In this document: in pieces, positions 17,345 to 24,719 of the stretch
Position numbering within the stretch: position 1 is the stretch's first letter
How the letters are laid out: every line of letters begins with the position of its first letter
NCBI GenBank assembly: GCA_027452145.1
Contig: DAIDHB010000453.1
Span: 1 to 59,133 of the forward strand
DNA from: Planctomycetales bacterium
GTDB taxonomy: Bacteria > Planctomycetota > Planctomycetia > Isosphaerales > Isosphaeraceae
DNA: 59,133 nt
Direction: 5' to 3'
The notes under the pieces: model-generated
Told to the model about the DNA's origin: nothing
What the model saw: the letters and a program-made list of their open reading frames with translations, nothing else
The model's database searches: none
Translations under genes and position numbers: made by a program

Positions 17345-17641
17345 TCACGCCCGCAATGTCGCCCGACGGCCGCTGATGAGGCGCAACAGGGCGATCAGCA
17401 CGCAGGCGCCGATGAAGGCGACGACGATGCTGCCCCAGAACTGGGCCGAACCCTCGACGAAGAAGCCCCCGAGCAGCCCGCCCAGGAACGCGCCGATGAG
17501 CCCCACGAAGATGTCGCCGAGAATGCCGAATCCGCCGCCCTTCATGACCATGCCAGCCAGCCAGCCGGCGATCAGGCCCACGACCAGCCACGAGATGATC
17601 CCGCCCGGAGCCAGCACGATTGCCGCGTAGGTGAATCCCAT
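17345..17641 (-). CDS. GlsB/YeaQ/YmgE family stress membrane protein
   Basis: 98 residues, starting MGFTYAAIVLAPGGIISWLV, then VGLIAGWLAGMVMKGGGFGI, LGDIFVGLIGAFLGGLLGGF and a third hydrophobic segment. Glycine-rich three-helix proteins of this type (transglycosylase-associated family) are induced by acid, osmotic or general stress; the molecular role is unknown. The strong ribosome site AAGGGGGA fixes the ATG at 17641. Copy 3 of the structured leader ends 46 nt upstream. Confidence 0.88.
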   Translation of the reverse strand: MGFTYAAIVLAPGGIISWLVVGLIAGWLAGMVMKGGGFGILGDIFVGLIGAFLGGLLGGFFVEGSAQFWGSIVVAFIGACVLIALLRLISGRRATLRA

Positions 17642-17686
17642 CGCAATCCCCCTTATGGGCCCGCGGGACGCCGGCACCCCGCAAGC

Positions 17687-17795
17687 AAAAAAAAAGCCGA
17701 CGTGAAGGAACACCCCGAGGGCTTCCTCCACGTCGGCTTACTCGTCGACAGGACCCCCGGCCCGGCCGGGTTGCCCCTCATCTAGTCGTCCGACG
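17687..17795 (-). ncRNA. structured leader element, copy 3 (candidate terminator/antiterminator switch)
   Basis: Minus strand from 17795: CGTCGGACGAC, then AGATGAGGGGCAAC, the hairpin CCCGGC-CGG-GCCGGG, GTCGACGAGTAAG, and a terminator hairpin at 17739-17694 (AAGCCGACGTG / CACGTCGGCTT, then GAGGAA / TTCCTT) followed by nine T. The opening CGTCGG is complementary to CCGACG in the terminator stem, with the outermost base changed in step with copy 2. The CTCG/CGAG hairpin of copies 1 and 2 is weaker here. Confidence 0.8.
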
Positions 17796-17860
17796 ACGTT
17801 CCCATTGATTCGCCCCGGAGCCGGCCGGAAGTCTGCGGCCCGGCACCGAGTTCAGCCCTC

Positions 17861-17888
17861 ATTATGGCGCGCGGCGCGTGGATAGCAA
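17861..17888 (-). promoter_or_regulatory. promoter of the GlsB leader transcript
   Basis: Minus strand TTGCTA (17888-17883), a 16-bp spacer and CATAAT (17866-17861), preceded by an A/T-rich tract. The predicted start near 17854 is about 59 nt before the structured element. Confidence 0.6.
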
Positions 17889-17996
17889 GGAAATTGTTTT
17901 CGATTTTGCTTGTAAGTCGATATCGTATGATCATAGGATTGCTAAATTGGGCAAGTCCGGGACCGAGCCGTCTGTGCTTCCTGTCGGGGCTTTCAA

Positions 17997-18083
17997 GAGT
18001 CTGTCCCGAACGGGCGGTTGGGTGACGTGGGGCGGGCGATGCCCACCCGACAAGCCGTCCTCGCGACCATCCGGGACAGACTC
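17997..18083. repeat. short palindromic element with TCTGTCCCG ends
   Basis: AGAGTCTGTCCCG at 17997-18009 is matched in inverse orientation by CGGGACAGACTCC at 18071-18083. The core has GGCGGGCGATGCCCACCC, itself partly palindromic. Related elements lie at 28504-28857 and 51895-52016. Confidence 0.6.
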
Positions 18084-18144
18084 CAGGACAGGTCCTCGTG
18101 GCGTGGGTCAATCGAGCCCGGCCCCGAGGCGGTGTCCGGAGACG

Positions 18145-18741
18145 TCAGGCCTCCAGCGGCACGTTCCAGTACGCGTCGGAGAGGAACCGCGACCAGCTTG
18201 CGATCCTCGCGCCGCTGGCGTCGTACAGGGGTTTCCACGACGGGCGCACCGGGGCGCGTCGGAGTTTCATGCTGGCCTGGTCGGGCGTCCGGTTCGCCTT
18301 GTGCGCATTGCACGAGACGCAGGCCAGCACGCAGTTTTCCCAGGTCGTTTGCCCCCCCTGTGATCGGGGTAGCACGTGGTCGATCGTCAGTTCCTCCGTA
18401 CCGGGCTGACATCCGCAGTACTGGCAGGTTGAGTGATCGCGTTTAAACAGATTGCGTCGGCTGAAGGTTACCGTCTGGTGGCGCGCCCGGTCGTGCCGGG
18501 TCAGCGCCAGAACCTCCGGCACGCGCAGGCGGAAGCGTACCGTACGGATGAAGGGCTCGCCTTCTTTCGGAGCCAGCCTGGACCAGTCCGTCCAGTCATA
18601 TAACCGGAAGTCCTCCGGGTCGATGACGCACGCGGCCTGGTTCCATAGCATCACGAGCGCACGCGCCACGGGCGCAACGTGCACCGGTTGCCAGTGCCGG
18701 TTCAGGACGAGAGTCGGTCGTTGCAGCACACAGCCACTCAT
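18145..18741 (-). CDS. HNH endonuclease
   Basis: 198 residues from the ATG at 18741 (GAGAGG upstream). Residues from about 95 form a Cys-containing HNH domain: NLFKRDHSTCQYCGCQPG, TIDHVLPRSQGGQTTWENCV, LACVSCNAHKANRTP. The CxxC pairs hold a zinc and the D-H / N / H residues form the beta-beta-alpha metal site. This family is a common stand-alone HNH group in planctomycetes and cyanobacteria; its biological target is unknown. No restriction or phage genes are adjacent. Confidence 0.88.
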   Translation of the reverse strand: MSGCVLQRPTLVLNRHWQPVHVAPVARALVMLWNQAACVIDPEDFRLYDWTDWSRLAPKEGEPFIRTVRFRLRVPEVLALTRHDRARHQTVTFSRRNLFKRDHSTCQYCGCQPGTEELTIDHVLPRSQGGQTTWENCVLACVSCNAHKANRTPDQASMKLRRAPVRPSWKPLYDASGARIASWSRFLSDAYWNVPLEA

Positions 18742-18956
18742 GGGTTGCAACCTCTCGGCTCGATCGGGTGGTAGAATCCCGGTGCGCGCTCCCTGGCCGG
18801 CGCGCAGACTGAGCTTGATGGTTCCTCAGTCTAACCGATCGAATCGCCGGGCTGCCAGGGTCGTCCTGGAGGTGATAGATTGGGTGGGCGTCGATTCCGC
18901 GGGGGGGGCGACGCGATCGACATAAATCCCGTTGAGTTGAGAGGTCAGATCCACTG

Positions 18957-20204
18957 ATGCGGGCCGAGATCCTTTCGATCGGCAGCGAGCTGGTGAGCGG
19001 CCAGAGCCTGGACACAAATAGCCGCTGGCTGAGCCAGCAGCTTGGGGCGCTGGGCGTTCCGGTCGCGTTCCACACGACGCTCGGCGACGAGCTGGAGGAC
19101 CACCTGGATGCCTTCCGCGCCGCGATCGCGAGGGCCGACCTGGTCGTCATGACCGGCGGCCTGGGCCCGACGCAGGACGACCTGACCCGCGAGGCTCTGG
19201 CCCAGTGCGCGGGCGTCCCGCTGGTCGAGGACGCGGCGTCGCTCGAGGCGATCGCGGCGATGTTCGCCCGCCGCAACCGGCCGATGGCCGAGCGGAACCG
19301 CGTCCAGGCGCTGTTCCCCCAGGGCGCCGAGGCGCTCGCGAACCCGATCGGCACGGCGCCCGGCATCTGGATGGCGATCGGTCGGGCGTTGATCGCCGCG
19401 CTGCCGGGCGTCCCCTCCGAGATGAGGCGGATGTTCGCCGACGAGGTGGTTCCCCGATTGCGCCGGCTGGGGCTGGCCGACCGGTTCATCGTCCATCGCA
19501 AGATCAACCTGTTCGGCAAGGGCGAGTCGGAAATCGAGGCCCAGGCGCTCGACCTGACCGCCCGCGGCCGGGTCCCCGAGGTCGGCATCACGGCGCACGA
19601 GGCGACGATCAGCTTCCGGATCACCGGGGGTGGATCCACCGAGGCCGAGGCCCTGGCGAGCACCGACTCCACCGCCGCGATGATCCGCGAGCGGTTCGGC
19701 CCGCTGGTGCTGGGCGAGGGCACGGTCGACGTCCCCGAGGCCCTGGCCGCGCAGCTCGCCCGCTCGGGCGCGACCCTCGCCACGGCCGAGTCGTGCACCG
19801 GCGGCCTGATGGCCAGCCTCCTCACGGCGATTCCGGGGATCAGCTCGAGTTATCTCGGCGGCGCGGTGACCTATTCGAACGCGTCGAAATCGGAGCTGCT
19901 CGGCGTCCCGCCCGGCCTGATCGAGGCCCACGGCGCGGTCAGCGCCGAGGTCGCCGCGGCGATGGCCGAGGGCGCGCGGGCCCGCCTGGGCGCCACGATC
20001 GCCGTCAGTGCCACGGGCGTCGCCGGGCCCGGCGGCGGCACGCCCGAGAAGCCCGTCGGACTCGTCTACCTCGGCCTGGCCACGCCCGCCGGCACCGAGA
20101 CCCGCCGCCTCGAGATGGGCCCCGAACGCCCGCGTGAATTCATCCAGATCTACTCGGCCAAGACCGCGCTCAACTGGGCCCGGCTGGCCCTGCTGGACGC
20201 GTGA
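18957..20204 (+). CDS. cinA: CinA-family protein (nicotinamide-nucleotide amidohydrolase)
   Basis: 415 residues, the usual CinA length. The N-terminal molybdopterin-binding-like half has ILSIGSELVSGQSLDTNSRW and MTGGLGPTQDDLTREAL. The C-terminal PncC-like half has ATAESCTGGLMASLLTAIPG, YLGGAVTYSNASKSELLGV and ATGVAGPGGGTPEKPVGLV. The known activity is deamidation of nicotinamide mononucleotide in NAD recycling. GAGAGG lies upstream of the ATG. It is divergent from the HNH gene and followed 68 bp later by rlmN on the same strand. Confidence 0.93.
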   Translation: MRAEILSIGSELVSGQSLDTNSRWLSQQLGALGVPVAFHTTLGDELEDHLDAFRAAIARADLVVMTGGLGPTQDDLTREALAQCAGVPLVEDAASLEAIAAMFARRNRPMAERNRVQALFPQGAEALANPIGTAPGIWMAIGRALIAALPGVPSEMRRMFADEVVPRLRRLGLADRFIVHRKINLFGKGESEIEAQALDLTARGRVPEVGITAHEATISFRITGGGSTEAEALASTDSTAAMIRERFGPLVLGEGTVDVPEALAAQLARSGATLATAESCTGGLMASLLTAIPGISSSYLGGAVTYSNASKSELLGVPPGLIEAHGAVSAEVAAAMAEGARARLGATIAVSATGVAGPGGGTPEKPVGLVYLGLATPAGTETRRLEMGPERPREFIQIYSAKTALNWARLALLDA

Positions 20205-20272
20205 GCTACCGGCCGTCGCGCCGGATCATGGAAAGCCGGCTCCCGTCGCCGTAGAATAGAATAGATGGCGCC

Positions 20273-21442
20273 ATGATGGTCCCCAGTCGCATCCCCAGCC
20301 ATGAGCCCGGCATGAGCCTTCCGATCGTCGAGACCGTCGAATCCGCCGCCGAGACGACCCCCGCGCCGGCATCGGCACCTTCCGCCGATCGGCGGCCGGT
20401 GCTGTCGGCGACGGCCGACGAGTGGCGGCGGTGGATGGTCGACCGGGGGCATCCGGCCTATCGCGCGCGCCAGGTGCTCGACTGGGTCGTCCGCCGCCGC
20501 GCCGTGCCTTTTGACGCGATGACCGACCTGCCTCGGGCGCTCCGCCGCGAGCTGGACGAAGAGTGGACCGTCTTCGGCACGACGGTGGCGTATCACGACG
20601 TCGCGCCTGATGGCACCGATAAGCTGGTGATCGAGTGCCGCGACGGCCGTCGGATCGAGTGCGTCCTGATGGCCGAGGGGCCGCGGCGGACGGTCTGCAT
20701 CAGCACCCAGGTCGGCTGCGCGATGCGCTGCGTCTTCTGCGCCAGCGGGCTCAAGGGGGTCGAGCGCAACCTCGACTCCGCCGAGATCGTCGAGGAGGTG
20801 CTGCACCTCCGCAACCTGCTGCCGCCCGAGGAAACCGTCACGCACATCGTCGTCATGGGGATGGGGGAGAGCCTGGCGAACCTGGACAACCTGGCCGCCG
20901 CGCTCGACCGGATCTGCTCGCCGGCGGAGGGCCTGGGGATCAGCCAGCGCCGGGTGACAATCTCGACGGTCGGCCTGCCGGAGAAGATCTGCAAGCTCGC
21001 CGCGATGGACCGGCAGTACCACCTGGCCGTCTCGCTGCACGCGCCGACCGAGGAGCTGCGCAACGAGCTGGTGCCGGTGAACGAGGCCATCGGGCTGACC
21101 GCCGTGCTCGAGGCGGCCGACGTCTATTTCGAGCGGACCGGCCGGCAGGTAACCTATGAATACGTCCTGCTGAGCGGGATCAACGATCGCCCGGAGGACT
21201 CGCGCGCCCTGGCGCGCCTGCTGGCCGACCGCCATGCTCACGTGAATTTGATCCCGTATAACCCGGTTGCCGGCTTGCCCTACGGCCGGCCCGAGCCCGA
21301 GGCGATCGACCGCTTCGTCGCGACCCTCCGCCAGCGGGGCATCAGCGTGACGGTGCGCAAGACCAAGGGCCGGGCCATCGACGCGGCCTGCGGCCAGCTC
21401 CGCCGCCGGCTCCAGCCCGAGACTGAGAGGACCCCCCGTTGA
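20273..21442 (+). CDS. rlmN: dual-specificity 23S rRNA / tRNA methyltransferase RlmN
   Basis: 389 residues from the first ATG. The radical-SAM cluster CxxxCxxC is visible as QVGCAMRCVFCASG (C149, C153, C156), followed by HIVVMGMGESLANLDNL, RVTISTVGLPEKI, LAVSLHAPTEELRNELVPVN, NLIPYNPV and TVRKTKGRAIDAACGQL, all typical of RlmN, which methylates C2 of adenine in 23S rRNA and tRNA. No Shine-Dalgarno precedes 20273, 20276 or 20312, so the start is uncertain; the first 40 residues look non-conserved. The stop overlaps the start of the next gene. Confidence 0.9.
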   Translation: MMVPSRIPSHEPGMSLPIVETVESAAETTPAPASAPSADRRPVLSATADEWRRWMVDRGHPAYRARQVLDWVVRRRAVPFDAMTDLPRALRRELDEEWTVFGTTVAYHDVAPDGTDKLVIECRDGRRIECVLMAEGPRRTVCISTQVGCAMRCVFCASGLKGVERNLDSAEIVEEVLHLRNLLPPEETVTHIVVMGMGESLANLDNLAAALDRICSPAEGLGISQRRVTISTVGLPEKICKLAAMDRQYHLAVSLHAPTEELRNELVPVNEAIGLTAVLEAADVYFERTGRQVTYEYVLLSGINDRPEDSRALARLLADRHAHVNLIPYNPVAGLPYGRPEPEAIDRFVATLRQRGISVTVRKTKGRAIDAACGQLRRRLQPETERTPR

Positions 21443-22080
21443 GCCGAGAGATCCAGACCCTCGAGCAGCAACTGGAGGCGCGCGACCCCGACGTCCGCCT
21501 GATGCTCCAGGTCCGCAACGACGTCCCGGGCGCCTTCGAGAGCCTGGTCCAGCAGTACCAGAATCGCCTGGTCGGCATCTTCTTCCACATGGTCGGCAAC
21601 CGCGACGAGGCCGAGGACCTCTGCCAGGAGGTCTTCCTGCGGATCTACCGCGCCCGCAAGGGCTATCGTCCCCGCGCCCGGTTCTCCACCTGGCTGTTCA
21701 CGATCGCCAACAACCTGGCGCTCAATCACCTCAGGCGCAAGGGAAATGCTCCGGCCACCAACTCCAACGCCGGGCAGACCGGTTCGCAGTCGGTTGCGGC
21801 CTTCGGCGCCAACCTCGTCGGCCGCGAGGGCACTCCGTCGTCCCAGGTCCGCCAGGCCGAGCTCAGCGACCTGGTCCGCGACGCGCTGAGCTCCCTCGGC
21901 GAGGACCAGAAGATGGCCGTGCTGCTCAACAAGTTCGAGGAGATGAGCTACGCCGAGATCGCCGACGTCATGGGCCGGTCGCCCGCCGCCATCAAGTCCC
22001 TCCTCGCCCGCGCCCGCAACCAGCTCCGCGAGCAGCTCGAGCCGTATCTCCTCACCGGCCAGCGCGGGGCGGGGGGGTAA
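21439..22080 (+). CDS. ECF RNA polymerase sigma factor (RpoE-like)
   Basis: 213 residues from a TTG at 21439 that overlaps the rlmN stop (TTGA); GAGAGGA at proper spacing supports it. Region 2: FESLVQQYQNRLVGIFFHMV, GNRDEAEDLCQEVFLRIYRA, FSTWLFTIANNLALNHLRRK. Region 4: LSSLGEDQKMAVLLNKFEEM, SYAEIADVMGRSPAAIKSLL, ARARNQLREQL. No anti-sigma gene follows directly. The overlap implies translational coupling with rlmN. Confidence 0.9.
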   Translation: MSREIQTLEQQLEARDPDVRLMLQVRNDVPGAFESLVQQYQNRLVGIFFHMVGNRDEAEDLCQEVFLRIYRARKGYRPRARFSTWLFTIANNLALNHLRRKGNAPATNSNAGQTGSQSVAAFGANLVGREGTPSSQVRQAELSDLVRDALSSLGEDQKMAVLLNKFEEMSYAEIADVMGRSPAAIKSLLARARNQLREQLEPYLLTGQRGAGG

Positions 22081-22085
22081 GGACT

Positions 22086-22165
22086 TCGTTTTCGGTTTTC
22101 AGTTTTCGGTTTTCAGTTTTCAGTTTGCCCTTCGGTCTTCGGTCTTCTCTTCGGTCTTTTCTTGA
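22086..22165. repeat. TTTTCGG/TTTTCAG simple repeat
   Basis: A short array of TTTTCGG, TTTTCAG and TTCGGTCTTC units between the sigma gene and comF. It shares a 17-mer with the tract at 1567-1583, so it is a dispersed low-complexity repeat. comF translation starts only 16 bp later. Confidence 0.6.
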
Positions 22166-22180
22166 GCTGGGGATTGATCG

Positions 22181-22954
22181 GTGCCGATCGCCTGGCGGGC
22201 TTCGGGATGGCTGGGCGCGCTGGGCCGCGCGGTGGACGCGCTGGTGTTCCCCTGGTCGTGCGCGGTCTGCGGCGCCGACGGATCAGGCGGTGCATTCTGC
22301 GAATCGTGCCGGGCGGGTTTGCTCGGGCGGGCGGCGGCCGCTTCGCGATTGGCCTGCCCGCGGTGTGCGCTGCCGGCCGGGCCGTATGCCGACCTGCGCG
22401 GCGGCTGCGGCGACTGCCGCGGCCGGTCGCTCGGCTTCGAGGCCGCGCTGGCGCTCGGGCCTTATGAGGGCGGCCTGCGCGAGCTTTGCCTGCGGCTGAA
22501 GCGCGATCGCGACGCCTGGCTCGCCCCCTGGCTGGCCGGGCTCTGGGCCGAGGCCCGTGGCGAGGCGTTCGACCGGCTGGAGCTGCCCGCGGATGCCTGG
22601 ATCGTGCCGGTGCCGTTGCACTGGCGCCGGCACTGGCAGCGCGGGTACAACCAGGCCGACGCCCTGGCGCACGGCCTGAGTCGCAGGCTCGGCCGCCGGG
22701 TGCATACGCCGCTGCGCCGCGTCCGCGACACGCGAAAGCTCGCGATGATGTCGGCCACCGACCGCGCCCGGGCGCTCCGCGATGCCTTCCGCGCTCGCCC
22801 GGCCCGCGCGCTGAAGGGCCGGGCGATCCTGCTGGTCGACGACGTACTGACCACCGGCGCCACCTGCGCGGCTGCCGCGCGGGCCCTGAAAGCCGCCGGC
22901 GCCGGCCGGGTGATCGTCGCCGTCATCGCCCGCACCGGCAAGACGGGTCAGTAG
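22181..22954 (+). CDS. comF: ComF family protein (phosphoribosyltransferase-like)
   Basis: 257 residues from a GTG (GGGGA 8 nt upstream). The N-terminal zinc-binding part shows CAVCGADGSGGAFCESCRAG and a second Cys set CPRCAL...CGDC. The C-terminal type I phosphoribosyltransferase fold has the PRPP loop ILLVDDVLTTGATC and the typical VPVPLHWRRHWQRGYNQADA. ComF relatives are linked to DNA uptake; the enzymatic substrate is unknown. No other competence genes except cinA are nearby. Confidence 0.9.
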   Translation: MPIAWRASGWLGALGRAVDALVFPWSCAVCGADGSGGAFCESCRAGLLGRAAAASRLACPRCALPAGPYADLRGGCGDCRGRSLGFEAALALGPYEGGLRELCLRLKRDRDAWLAPWLAGLWAEARGEAFDRLELPADAWIVPVPLHWRRHWQRGYNQADALAHGLSRRLGRRVHTPLRRVRDTRKLAMMSATDRARALRDAFRARPARALKGRAILLVDDVLTTGATCAAAARALKAAGAGRVIVAVIARTGKTGQ

Positions 22955-22986
22955 CGCGTCCTGAAGAGGTGGGGACTGCATTTTGT

Positions 22987-23013
22987 CAGGGCCTTCGACC
23001 GCGAGAGGCCCTG
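22987..23013 (+). terminator. hairpin after comF
   Basis: CAGGGCC at 22987-22993 pairs with GGCCCTG at 23007-23013 over a 13-nt loop. No T run follows, so it is at most a weak terminator. Confidence 0.3.
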
Positions 23014-23107
23014 GTGTGAGCCAAAGATTCAGGCCCCGCTCCAATACTGTCGCCACCTGGGGACGATCTTCCAGCCGGCACGATGGAGCGCGCAATGCAC
23101 CGTCCGC

Positions 23108-24319
23108 TCACCGGTCGACCACCGCGTCCTCATCTTCGTGATACGGCTGCTTCTCCCGGTAGAGCTTCAGCCGCTGCTGGCCGTACACGATTTGCTCCTC
23201 GTCGTTCCTGTCCCTGTACAGTTCAATGGCCTTCGTCTGCCACTTCACGGCCGCGTCGAAGTCCTCCATCTCGGCGCACGCGGCGGCCAGCGTGGACAGC
23301 GTGCCCGGGTCGTTCCACTTCGTCAGCTCGCAGGCCCTTCTGGACGACTCGACGGCCTTCTTGCCGTCGCGGTACTTCGGGTCAGGGCAGGTGGCCAGCA
23401 GCCAGCCGCGGGCGCCCAGCGCGAAGTCGTCCGTCGGGTCGAGCCGGATCGCCTCGTCGTAGTCGGCCAGCGCCTTCTCGTAGTCCTTGAGATTCTCTTG
23501 CGCCCACGCCCGGCCGGCCCGCACGAATCCCAACTTTGGGGCGAGCTCGACGGCGCGATTGTAGTCCTCCAGCGATCGCTCGAACTCCTCCAGCCGGCCC
23601 CAGATCGTGCCGCGGCCGTAGTAACTCGCGGGGTCCTTCGGATCGAGCTCGATGGCCCGGTCGTAGTCGTCGCGGGCCTTCTCGAGCTCGCCCGCGTCGT
23701 CGTAGGCGTCGGCCCGCGCGGCGAACGCCATCGCATTCTTCGGGTCCAGGCGGATCACCTCGGTGAAGTCGGCGATCGCCTTCGGATACTCCTTCGCCTC
23801 CTGGTAGAACAGCCCCCGCCCCCTGAGATACGCCGGCTCCTTCGGCTCGAGCTTGACGGCCGCGTTGAAGTCCTCGAGCGCGCGGGCGCGGTCGCCCAGT
23901 TCGGCGCGGACATAGGCCCGCATCAGGTGCGCCGTGGCGTTCTCCGGGGCCTCGCGGATCTCACCGGTGCAGAACTCCACCGCCCGGTCGAGCGGGACCA
24001 CGTCGTCGGCGTCGACCCAACCGCGGACCCCGTCCCCGGAGATTGTGATCTTTTCGCCGTCCACCTTCTCAACGGTGTAAACCCGGAACGTGTTGCCCTC
24101 GTCGACGACCCCACCGTCGCCCTTCAGGGGAACGCTGTACTTCGTCACGACCCGCTGGCCGACCCGCAGTTTTCCCGGCGACGCCTCGGCCTTGCCGGCC
24201 GGCTTGCCCGGATCCTGCGGACCGCCGTATTCGCAAGCGCGGGCCGGCGAAGTGATGCCAATGCCGATGCCGATCGCTACCACCAGGGACCCCACGAAGG
24301 TCCGTGCCAGCCGGTCCAT
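23108..24319 (-). CDS. exported TPR-repeat protein
   Basis: 403 residues from the ATG at 24319 (AGGAG 7 nt upstream). The signal peptide is MDRLARTFVGSLVVAIGIGI ... SPARA before CEYGG. Next is a small beta domain (about 45-110: RVGQRVVTKYSVPLKGDGG, EKVDGEKITISGDGVRGWVD), then six or more TPR units of 34 residues (RALEDFNAAVKLEPKEPAYL, KAIADFTEVIRLDPKNAMAF, KARDDYDRAIELDPKDPASY). It is a periplasmic or surface scaffold; no partner is evident. It is divergent from the large ELWxxDGT gene, with 400 bp between. Confidence 0.85.
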   Translation of the reverse strand: MDRLARTFVGSLVVAIGIGIGITSPARACEYGGPQDPGKPAGKAEASPGKLRVGQRVVTKYSVPLKGDGGVVDEGNTFRVYTVEKVDGEKITISGDGVRGWVDADDVVPLDRAVEFCTGEIREAPENATAHLMRAYVRAELGDRARALEDFNAAVKLEPKEPAYLRGRGLFYQEAKEYPKAIADFTEVIRLDPKNAMAFAARADAYDDAGELEKARDDYDRAIELDPKDPASYYGRGTIWGRLEEFERSLEDYNRAVELAPKLGFVRAGRAWAQENLKDYEKALADYDEAIRLDPTDDFALGARGWLLATCPDPKYRDGKKAVESSRRACELTKWNDPGTLSTLAAACAEMEDFDAAVKWQTKAIELYRDRNDEEQIVYGQQRLKLYREKQPYHEDEDAVVDR

Positions 24320-24719
24320 GAACGTGCTCCTGGGAAGGGACCGCATCCGATCGCCCGGGTCGGGTCGGGTCATGTCTCGCCGCGCCACGCCGGGATGGGA
24401 CGCCCCGCCAGCCCCGGTCGGCCGATCCATGATAATCGATCGACCGCGTTGCGGCGCCCAGAATGAGGGCGGATACGCTCGCATCCCTGCATCTGCTGTC
24501 GAGAACTCCGCTTTACGAGATCGTCGGGTCCTGTTAACCTCTGGCCCGCCGGCACGGCTCGCACCGGGCCTCGGAACAGGACGGATGGACACCGACCGCG
24601 GAGACTGCCCGGCCGCTCGACCGCGATCCTCGCCCTGCAAATAGCAACCACGACGAGTGATCGCGACCCGGACGGCCGGGCCCCGGCTCCACGGATGAAG
24701 CCGCACCAGGAGGACATTG
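24320..24719. other. divergent intergenic region
   Basis: This separates the TPR gene (minus) and the ELWxxDGT gene (plus) and should hold both promoters. I see no convincing -35/-10 pair, repeat or small gene; only the two ribosome sites at its ends are clear. Confidence 0.4.

Noticed and set aside
18757..18956. Small RNA or tRNA gene between the HNH and cinA genes
   Set aside because: No cloverleaf or hairpin with T run could be found; only the divergent promoter region is expected here.
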